NCBI GenBank assembly: GCA_024500155.1
Contig: CM044879.1
Coordinates: 38,833,072-38,897,071 of the forward strand
Length of the DNA stretch: 64,000 bases
Source of the DNA: Chenopodium formosanum
Taxonomy: Eukaryota; Streptophyta; Magnoliopsida; Caryophyllales; Amaranthaceae
Direction of reading: 5' to 3'
Below, one piece after another: positions 1 to 10,191 of the stretch. A program made the translations under genes and the position numbers. Positions within the stretch are counted from its first letter, which is position 1; every line of letters begins with the position of its first letter. The notes beneath the pieces were generated by a model that saw only the letters and a program-made list of their open reading frames with translations, searched no databases and was not told the DNA's origin.

Positions 1-2658
1 TGCGGTCCTACCCCCACTTCCCCAAGATATATTATGATGCTCTGCTGAGGGCCGACCCATCACAAACGATCAAGGTTTTCGTCGGGTTTTTAATTGGAAA
101 AGCTGCATCAATATTTCTGGGATCTAGATTTATTATGTTGTGATTTTATAGTGAACTCTAACGCATCATCAAGCAACATAAATAAACCTAAACATGCATA
201 ATCTACTAATGCAATAAAACATGACATAGTATGGCCCCTTAATCCTAAGAAAACTAATAAAGTAAAATGCTCCCACTTGAACCTTCATGGATCTCATCCA
301 TCTTGCTCCATTGGGCCTTCACTTCACTGGTTTTTGGATCAACTGCAACCTGTAATATTATTCTATTCTATCTACTTCTTAAATAAAGTAAAATAAATTA
401 CAAAAATACTCAACGGTACGCAGACCGTATTTAGATTACAAAAATACTTCACGATACGCAGATCGTATTTTAGAATCTATGGGCCATACTAGTCAATATA
501 TAGCAATAAACAATATCATATATTATAAAGTGCCATATAATAAATCACTCATCATGCTTTCCTAAACTACAACATCGAATGTCTATAATAAAGGAAACAT
601 GGCTATAAATATCTCATATTTTAATTAATTACTGTAATTAGATAATATTATATATTATTCATGATCATCAATAAAATATCATATATTTTAAATTAGTCAT
701 GAGATAGAATCAAATCTTATTTTAATCTTAAAAGATAAATCATATTTATCCTCAAAGATTATCCTAACAAAGTTAGGAAATTCTATCCTAATTACTAGCC
801 AATCACAATATTTTAAATCAATTATATCCAAAATAATTATGGGATAATCACATTATTTAAATCAATTATTATCCTTTTGGAATATGCTCAGAATATCCTA
901 ACAAATCTTATCCAAAATTAACCACTTTAATTTAGGATAATTACCAATTTAACAACTTAAATATGGATAATATCAAATATAACAACTTTTGAATATTTGA
1001 TTTTATCCTAAAATAAAAGATTTTATCCAAATAAAACCAATTTTATCTTTTAAAATAAAAGATCATATTTTCAAAATATTTTAACTTATCCAAAATAAAA
1101 CTGATTTTATCCCAAAATAATTCATAATTATCTTGAAATAAATTTTCAAAAACTGTTTTTTTTTTTTTTTGAAAACCGTGCACCAGCCACCGTGGTGTGG
1201 CCAGCCGAAGCCGGCCACGGTGGCCGTACACCGTGAAGTGTACGCTGCACTGCAGCGGTGCACAACAGCAGCAGCGGTGCCGCGCAACCCTTGCACGGTG
1301 CTGCTGCTGCCACCTTTGCTGACCCGACCTGCTGCCCCGCCCCACCCATCCCTCCGGACCACCTGCAGCGGCAGCCGCCGTGGCTGCGCCACCCAGCCGC
1401 GGTTGCCGCTGCTAAAATCCTTTTTTTTTTTTTTTATTTATTTTAATTAATTAAAACAAAACAAATTTTGTAAAAATCAATTAAACTTTATGTGGTCCTA
1501 TTAATCCCAAAATTAAATCATATTCAATTTTGAAATTAGGGTTCTTGATGAAATTAATCCCCAATTTAATTTAACACTTAAATTAAATAATTTGATCATG
1601 AAAAATTCATAATTTATCATGAAATCAAATAGATTAAAAACATGAAGCATGAAACTATCGAAATCATTCAAAACCAAAACACAAAATCAAAATTTTAGGG
1701 TTTAGGGTTTCGAAATTTTCGAATCTAGGGTTAGGGTTTTCGAATAAATTCGAATAAACTAGGGCAAAAATCGGATCTCTTCATGGCTATTTTGAGCATT
1801 ATTAAATCACATTTAATCAATTCCAAGAGTTAAATCACATTTAATATAATAATTGACCCATAATCAAATTATTCTCCCTCCTAATTGAATTAAAATTGTG
1901 GATTATCAAAGAATTATTGGCAATATGCGTAAATGCAATAGGCTAACTGATACCACTGTAAGGTTTTATAGGTACTACGCAGCGGAAATAACATGAATCA
2001 TATTCATACAGTACCTAATCCAAGGATCTAATGCATAACACATAAAGCACAAATAATCGTACCTTTGAAGCGTGATTCCACGATGATCGAGCAAGAACAA
2101 TGGGGAGATAAAGAACCTCAAATGCGATTCCTCTATTCAGTCCACGGGCATGGATTAAGGCCTCCACTAATGCTAGTTAGTCGCGAGAGAACACTTCTAT
2201 CGACCTTCTACGGAGATGGACGAACGATCAACTAGGCAAGAACCACCGCACAACACCACGTGACCACTAGGGGTGGCCGGCCGTGGGTGAGAGGTGAGGT
2301 GAGAGGCGTGCGAGTGAGATAGGGAGGATGAGGGTCTTTGGATGGTGGTTGCTTGTTTCACAATTCACTGTATGTGAATTATGACTCATTCTCTTATCCA
2401 ACCCTAGGCAAGGTTATTATTTATAGATCACATCTCTAAATAATAGCCCAAGTCCAAATCCAAGCCCACTTCCTATTCCTACTCAAACTATATTTAGCCC
2501 ACTCATGCTTATGACTAATTGATTGCTCATGAGGCCCATAAATGGGCCTCTAACTTGCTTTAACCCAATACCCTTGTGTGTGACCAACATAGGATCCACT
2601 CTAAAGGGCTTTGGGCTATTTGACTAGCCCAAAGATCATCTCTCATAGTCTAGCAACA
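1..2658 (-). mobile_element. Partial LTR retrotransposon, copia-like primer site, cut by window start
   Basis: One full LTR is at 1957-2658. Immediately inside it (1947-1955, read on the minus strand) is TGGTATCAG, the usual plant primer-binding site complementary to initiator Met tRNA, separated by one base. The element therefore runs right to left, and the window begins inside its body. The 1.95 kb downstream of the primer site shows no recognisable gag or pol frame. It is AT-rich, with a GC-rich block at 1165-1420 and telomere-like TAGGG runs near 1698-1738. This could be a long leader, a non-autonomous (LARD-like) element or a decayed copy. The second LTR and the target duplication lie outside the window. 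Confidence 0.7.
1957..2658 (-). repeat. Long terminal repeat, about 702 bp
   Basis: On the minus strand the segment begins TGTTGCTAG and ends CCTTACA. The ends are therefore the standard TG...CA with short inverted TGT/ACA termini, and the primer-binding site follows directly. The segment has no long open frame. The five bases after position 2658 (GATGA) would be the target duplication if the partner LTR, outside the window, is flanked by the same bases. Confidence 0.7.
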
Positions 2659-4033
2659 GATGATGACGCCCCAATAGAATGAACTTATTATCTCCATAAT
2701 AGTGATCCTTGATATATCTAGTAATTGCACTTATCGAAGACACAAATCCTTCAATTGTACCCTGGGATTAAAATACATTGGAATATTGAGGTTATTGTGT
2801 TCGAATAATTTACGAGGATACAAATAGCTTCATACCTAATAGTAGAGGTTCAAAGATGATAAGCAAATATTCTGAATAGTAATGAAGGTGCTAGAAACAC
2901 TGTTTTGTAGATTGTGATTACTAGTGTCAGATGAGTAAGAAGATGATTTAGTAGAGTAAGTAATTTGTTTCATGGGAGAGTGGGGACTGGGGGACGAGAT
3001 CTTACTATATTGCAATTTTGGGATTGTGGTAAACATTTCAGTTCATGGAATTAGCTGGAGGAAAAAAAAAATGGGCACTTTCACATTAATTGGTTTAAGA
3101 CTTTAAGCTAGTACTCTGTATCATATTAGGACTGTTATTTATTAGGAATATTATAATGTGATTCTATTATTTTAAAATTTTTATCTTTTTGTGTTTATAT
3201 TAGTCGAGTAACCTTATATTAAGGGGTCATTTTATATTTAAAAGTAGGGACTGATAATTGTGAAATTCTTGTCAAGACTTAGAACAAATTTTTAAATTGG
3301 GATTTAGTGTCTTTGGCTCTTTGCCATTGAATTGACCCTTAGAAGTCGTTGCCTTTGTTTTGTCCATTGGATCATCAAGATCCGTATCATATACAATGTA
3401 TGAACGATGCATTCAATAAGAAGCTTCTGTGTGACCCTTTGACTTGTGATTGTTTGCTAATGAAGGCCACTGATAGACATGGATTGTTGTGAAGGCCCAA
3501 AGTTGGACACACGTAAAATACCCAATATTTATTTGACTATAGTTTATACTTTATAGGATACAGAATAATGTAAAGGGACTTTATTGTGGTTATATGTAAA
3601 AAGTATGTGAAGAAATTCAGAAAATGATTAGTGGAACCACCAAAACCAGACAAGCTCTCCGATTCTCTGCATATTTGTGGCAGAATCATTTATGGGAAGT
3701 TAACTTCATATGATAGAAGTAATATGTTGGAGGTGAATTTTCAATTTAGAAGGTCTTAGTCAGCTTATATTAAGAATAGTATTTGGCGAGTTAAACTCAA
3801 AGATCAACTCTTCTATTTGAAGTCAATCATGCTGAGATAAGGTAATTAATGAACAAGAATCAACACTCAGTAAGAATTTTAATGTGAATTAATCTGCCTT
3901 ATATTGGAGTTTCGTGTGTATATTTTTACTAATAATCATATTGTACTTCCTCAAGTGGTTAATTGTTCTGATATTCTATTATGACTTTGGATGTTCTACT
4001 GATGTGTGCGATGCATTAACTTCACTGCAACAG
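2659..4033. other. AT-rich non-coding stretch, possibly intron
   Basis: I see no convincing exon on either strand between the LTR and the exon at 4034. Short open frames here (for example 2836-3036 minus) have low-complexity translations. If the exon at 4034 belongs to a gene starting left of the window, this stretch is the 3' part of its last intron, with the LTR element sitting in the same intron. Confidence 0.4.
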
Positions 4034-4230
4034 ATGCACTACCTGGTGCAGAAAATGACAATCCACCAGCAGATGGTGCAGAACGTATTGCTGAAAATGA
4101 AGCTGCTCCGGAGGCCGGAGCTGAAGGAGACAACCATTGGTGGGGTATAGTTAAAGAGATTCAGATGATAGTTTTCGGTTTCATTACCTCTCTCCTCCCT
4201 GGATTTCACAACATGGAACATCATGCTTAA
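4034..4230 (+). CDS. Terminal coding exon of an unidentified membrane-anchored protein (partial)
   Basis: A good acceptor (ACTGCAACAG) at 4033 precedes about 65 codons ending at TAA 4228-4230. The frame begins with an acidic, Ala/Pro/Glu-rich linker (from about DALPGAENDNPP to EAGAEGDN). It then switches to a strongly conserved-looking stretch: WWGIVKEIQMIVFGF followed by ITSLLPGFHNM. The hydrophobic segment IQMIVFGFITSLLPGF is long enough to be a C-terminal membrane segment. The contrast between disordered linker and aromatic-hydrophobic tail is typical of a genuine last exon. I do not recognise the family with confidence. Upstream exons are not visible in 2659-4033, so they should lie left of the window, across the LTR retrotransposon, or have been lost. 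Confidence 0.55.
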
Positions 4231-4699
4231 AGGCTTAATGGACTAACCAAATCACTCCACCCATGCCAAGTACATTAAAATTAATTTCAACATATGCATC
4301 GTACAATAGATGGATTGTATTAGAAGAATTACGATGTCTAGGTTCGAATTGAAGATTAGTTTTATAGTTTATACCTGTTAAACAGTTTGCAGATCAATAT
4401 CTGTTTATCTTACTGTGAGGGTAGAAGGTGTTCATGTTGTAGAGCAATGAGTATATCTTAGTAAATTATATTTCTTTTTTTTCACTTTCGAAGTGTTTAC
4501 TTTATTGTTGGATCAATATCTTTTTATCTTAATGTGAGGGTAGAAGGTGTTCACTTTTATTATTTTATCAATGGTAACTGCCTTTAAAGGTAATGGACAA
4601 CATTGTAGATTCTTGGAAAAATTCCTGCTGTCACAAGTGTCATGTTTACTACGGAGTACAAAGTAATTTGCTACAGAAAGATGTAATATACTCCCTCTG
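4231..4699. other. Probable 3' UTR and spacer before the satellite array
   Basis: AT-rich sequence with no coding frame. A short direct duplication of the type GATCAATATCTxTTTATCTTA...GTGAGGGTAGAAGGTGTTCA occurs at about 4392-4432 and 4511-4554. Close to the array are a TACGGAGTAC word and a CTCCCTCTGTTTTG word that resembles a Stowaway-type terminal repeat. Confidence 0.4.
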
Positions 4700-7600
4700 T
4701 TTTGCTTGGAACGAGACATCAAATTGTAATCAAACTCATGTAAGAAAATATTGGTGGATAAAACCATCCAATATGTCTTTAAACAATCTATTTACCCGAT
4801 TACAACTTGCACTGATTTTATAAAATCAAGCTACACCACGGACATTTATGACAATATATAATGGTCATATATGGTTCCAAACGACAGTATATGACCCAGA
4901 GATGTATCCCCTAGGATCTCAACACTTTTCGCCACCGGGCCCGTAACCTCCAGAATTTCTCCAAAAGTGTGGATAATAGCCTTTAATTTTGGAATTTTTT
5001 GACCTTTTTTCTGCCGGAAATAAAAATTGTTGAGATATTTACCATGGTCCCTAATACGCTCCGCGAGCCCATTTGGATCAATAAAACCATCCAATATGCC
5101 TTTAAACAATCAATTTACCCGATTACAACTTGCACTGATTTTATAAAATCAAGCTACACCACGGACATTTATAACAACATATAACGGTCATATATGGTTC
5201 CAAACGACATTATATGACCCCGAGATGCATCCCCTAGGATCTCAAAACTTTTCGGCACCGAGCCCCATAACCTCCAAAATTCCTCAAAAAGTGTAGATAA
5301 TAGCCTTCAATTTTGATAATTTTGACCTTTTTTCGCCCGAAAATAAAAATTACCGAGATGTTTACCATGGTCCCTAATACCCTCCGAGAGCTAATTTGGG
5401 TAGATAAAACCATCCAATATGTCTTTAAACAGTAGATTTACCCAAATACAACTTACACTGATTTATAAAATCAAGCTACACCACGGACATTTATGACAAC
5501 ATATAATGGTCATATACGGTTCCAAACGGCATTATATAACCCCGAGATGTAACCCCTAGGATCTCAACATTTTCTCCACTGGGCCCCGTAACCTCCAAAA
5601 TTCCTCAAAAGTCGTGGATAATAGTCTTCAATTTTGGAATTTTTTGACCTGTTTTCGGCCGGAATTAAAAATTGTTGAGATGTTTACCATGGTCCCTAAT
5701 ACCCTCCGGGAGTCCATTTCGGTGGATAAAACCATCCAATATGCCTTTAAACAGTGGATTTACCCGATTACAACTTGCACAGATTTCATAAAATCAAGCT
5801 ACACCACAGACATTTATGACAACATATAATGGCCATGTATGGTTCCAAACGACATTATATAAGTTTGAGATGTATCCCCTAGGATCTCAACACTTTTCGC
5901 CACCGAGACATGTAACCTCCAAAATTTTGTCAAGAAACGTGGATAATAGCCTTCAATTTTGGAATTTTTTCACCGTTTTTCGCCCGGAAATAAAATCGTC
6001 GAGATTTTTACCATGGTCCATAATATCCTCCGGGAGCCCATTTTGGTGGATAAAACCATCCAATATGCCTTTAAACAGACAATTTACCCGATTATCACTT
6101 ACATTTATTTCATAAAATCAAGCTACACCACGAACATTTATGATAACATATAATGGACTAATGGTTATATATGATTCCTTACGACATTATATGACCCCGA
6201 GAATTTATCTCCTAGGATCTCAACAGTTTTCGGCATCGGGCCTCATAACCTTCAAAATTCCTCAAAAATACGTGGATAATAGCCTTCAATTTTAAAATTT
6301 TTTGACCATATTTCACTCGTAAATAAAAATTGCCGAAATGTTTACCATGTTCCATAATACCCTCCAGGAGCCCATTTGAGTGGATAACACCATCTAATAT
6401 GCCTTTAAACAGTAAATTTACCAGATTACAACTTGCACTTAATTCATAAAATCAAGCTACACCATGGACATTTATGACAACATATACTGGTCATATATGG
6501 TTCCAAATGACAAAATATGACCCCGAGATGTTTCCCCTAGGATCTCAATACTTTTTGGCACCGGGCCCATAACCTCCAAAATTCCTCAAAAACCATGGAT
6601 AATAGACTTCAATTTTGGAATATTTGACATTTTTTTGCCCGAAAATAAAAATTGTCGAGTTGTTTACCTTGGTCCCTAATACCCTTGGGGAGCCAATTTG
6701 GGTGGATAAAACCATTCAATATGCCTTTAATAGTAGATTTACTCGATTACAACTTGCACTGATTTCATAAAATCAAGTTACACCACGGACATTTATGACA
6801 ACATATAATGGTCATATATGGTTACAAACGACATTATACGACCCCGAGATGTAACCCCTTGGATCTCAACACTTTTCGCCACCGGGCCCCATAACCTCCA
6901 AAATTCCTCAAAAGCGTGGATAAAGCCTTCAATTTTAGAATTTTTGACCTTTTTTCGTACAGAAATAAAAATTGTCGAGATGTTTACTATGGCCCCTTAT
7001 ATCCTCCAAGAGCCCATTTGGGTGGATAAAACCATCCAATATGCCTTTAAATATTTGATTTACCCGATTACAACTTGCACAGATATTATTAAAATCAAGC
7101 TACACCCCCAACATTTATGAAAACATATAATAGTCATGTATGGTCCCAAATGACATTACATGACCCTGAGATGTATTCCCTAGGATCTCAACACTTTTCG
7201 ACACCGGGTCCTGTAACCTCTAAAATTCCAAAAAAACGTGGATAATAGCCTTCAATTTTGGAATTTTTTGACATTTTTTCGCCCGGAAATAAAAATTGCC
7301 GAAGTGTTTACCATAGTACCTAATATCCTCCGGAAGCCCATTTGGGTGAATAAAACCATCCAATATGCCTTTAAACAATCTATTTACCCGATTACAACTT
7401 GCACTGATTTCATAAAATCAAGCTACACCATGGACATTTATGACAACATATAATGGTCATATATGGTTCCAAACGACATCATATGACCCTGAGATGTTTC
7501 CCCTAGGATCTCAACACTTTTCGGCACCAGGCCTCATAACCTCCAAAATTCTTCAAAAAGCATAGATAATAGCCTTCAATTTTGCAATTTTTGACCCTTT

Positions 7601-9460
7601 TTCGCTCGGAAATAAAAATTACCGAGATGTTTACCATGGTCCCTAATACCCTCTGAGAGCCAATTTGGGTGGATAAAACCATCCAATAGGCCTTTAAACG
7701 GTATATTTACCCGATTACAACTTGCATTGATTTTATAAAATCAAGGTACATCACGGACATTTATGACAACATATAATGGTCATATATGGTTCCAAACGGC
7801 ATCATATGACCCTGAGATGTATCCCACAGGATCTAAACACATTTTGCCACCGGGTCCGTAACCTCTAAAATTCCTCAAAAAGCGTGGATAATAGCCTTCA
7901 ATTTTTGAATTTTTTGACCTTTTTTTGGCCGGAAATAAAAAATGTCGAGATCTTTAGCATGGTTCCTAATACCCTCCAAAAGCCCATTTAGGTGGATAAA
8001 ACCATCTAATATGCATTTAAACAGTTGATTTACCCGATTACAACTTGCACGAATTTTATAAAATCAAGCTACACCACCGACAATTATGAGAACATATAAT
8101 GGTCATGTATGCTTCCAAACGACATTATATGACCCTGAGATGTATCCCCTAGGATCTCAACACTTTTCGCCACCGGGCCCTGTAACCTCCAAAATTTATC
8201 AAAAAACGTGGATAATAGTCTTCAATTTTGGAATTTTTTAACCTTTTTTGGCCAAAAATAAAAATTGTCGAGGTGTTTACCGTGGTCCCTAATACCCTCC
8301 GGGATCCCATTTGGGTGGATAAAACCATCCAATATGCTTTTAAACAGTCAATTTATCCGATTACAACTTGCACCGATTTCTTAAAATCAAGTTACGCCAC
8401 GGATATTTATGACAACATATAGTGGTCATATATGGTTCAAAACGACATTATATGACCCTGAGATGTATTTTAAGATCTCAACACTTTTCGCCACCGGGCC
8501 CGTAACCTCCAAAATTTTTTAAAAAGCTTGGATAATAATTTTCAATTTTGTAATTTTTTAACTTTTTTTCGCCCGGAAATAAAAATTGCTGAGATGTTTA
8601 CCTTGGTCTCTAATACCAGGAGCTTATTTGGGTGGATAAAACTATCCAATATACCTTAAAAAGCGTGGATAATATTATTCAATTTTTGAATCTTTTAACC
8701 TTTTTTCTCCCTGAATTAAAAATTGCCGAGATGTTTACCATGGTTTATAATATCCTCCGGGAGCTTATTTGGGTAGTAAAACCATCAATTTACCCGATCA
8801 TAACTTGCACTGATTTCATAAAATCAAGCTACACCACGGACATTTATGACAACATATAATGGTCATATGTGGTTCCAAACGGCATTATATGATCCTGAGA
8901 TGTATCTTCTAGAATTTCAATACTTTTCGTCACCGGGCCCCATAACCTCCAAAATTCCTGAAAAAGTGTGGATAATAGCCTTCAATTTTTAAATTTTTTG
9001 AACTTTTTTCGCCCGGAAATAAAAATTGCCGAGATGTTTACCTTTGTACCTAATATCCTCCGGGAGCCCATTTGGGTGGATAAAACCATCCAATATGCCT
9101 CTAAACAGTTAATTTACCCGATTACAACTTGCGTTGATTTCATAAAATGAAGCTACACCACGGATATTTATGACAACATATAATGGTCACATAATGTTCC
9201 AAACGACATTATATGACCCTGAGATGTTTCCCCTAGGATCTCGAAACTTTTCGCCACCTGGCTCCGTAACCTCCATAATTTCTCTTTGACCTTTTTTCGG
9301 CCGGAAATAAATATTGGCGAGATGTTTACCATGGTCCCTAATACCCTCCGGGAGCCCATTTGGGTGGATAAAACCATCCAATATGCCTTTAAATAGTAAA
9401 TTTACTCGATTACAACTTGCACTGATTTCATAAAATCAATCTACAAAATAGGGTTATCAT
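4700..9460 (+). repeat. Satellite-like tandem array, 323-bp monomer, about 15 units
   Basis: The anchor word CCATCCAATATG or a close variant recurs at 4764, 5087, 5410, 5732, 6056, 6390, 6712, 7032, 7356, 7679, 8002, 8325, 8642, 8782, 9086 and 9374. The usual spacing is 320-324 bp. One unit is lengthened (334) and the 3' end of the array contains shortened units (140, 304 and 288). Each monomer carries the same ordered landmarks: ACCTCCAAAATTCCTC, GAAATAAAAATTG, GAGATGTTTACCATGG, the anchor, CGATTACAACTTGCACTGAT, AAGCTACACCACGGACATTT and CCCCTAGGATCTCAACACTT. Divergence between units is clearly visible, so the array is not freshly amplified. No transposase or other gene is associated. Confidence 0.93.
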
Positions 9461-10191
9461 CTTTTAAAAATATATAAGTTGTTGGTGGTTTACCAGTGAA
9501 CTTGTGCATAACTTCATCACATACAAATTTAGCCAAACTTGTGAAATCTTATGATAGCGACGAACTGACCAGCACCTAAATGTTTGTAATTGTATCCTGA
9601 ACTTCAGAACTTGTGCATATACTTCTTGAGATTCCCAATTTCAAGCATTAGGTGCTCACCAAAGTTTGCACAAGAGAGGTAGATGAAAAAATCAACACAT
9701 GGAGAGGTTAATCAAGCATTGAGTCCTATAATCCTATTTAGCTCCTGGTAGCCAACTTAATATATTCACTATTACTCAATCAGAACATACGATCATATTA
9801 TTCAGAAATCTGTAGTTTTTTAGCCCGTGTTATATTCAACTTCAATTTTTCAAAAACATAGATTAACAAGGAAGCAAACATATTCAACATGGACGATTGA
9901 ACACATTACGAAGCACAAAATTGCAAACAATCGATTTTCACCCACCACAGCAAACACCACATACGCCAAAAGCCGTAATAAGGTGATCAAACGTCAGGAA
10001 AATCTCAATGAAAAGAAGGGCAAATAACTGAAGTTCCATTCTGTCATTACTTAAACTTCTCATAAGATCTAACAAGTACATGATCCTGCAAAAATGCCAA
10101 TGTAGGTGAACCCAACAAAACTTAATGTATCTAAGTTGAACTGCATGAAACAAAAACTCATAATTGCCTAATAAGCCTGCCAATGGGATTT
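9461..10191. other. Spacer and probable 3' UTR of RPL5
   Basis: No coding sequence is seen. The part nearest 10191 (roughly 9950-10191) is expected to be the 3' UTR of the minus-strand RPL5 gene; no poly(A) site could be fixed. The remainder is AT-rich, without repeats that I recognise. Confidence 0.4.

Noticed and set aside
1043..1450. Several overlapping frames on both strands over the GC-rich block
   Set aside because: They are open only because of base composition. The translations are low-complexity runs and none has a domain or sensible gene context.
4593..9381. Series of 60-100-codon frames along the first satellite array
   Set aside because: They repeat with the 323-bp period and mostly lack a real ATG. 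They reflect repeat structure, not genes.
4700..9460. Possible CRISPR-like array
   Set aside because: The monomers are 323 bp and homologous over their whole length, with no repeat/spacer alternation. The genome is eukaryotic.
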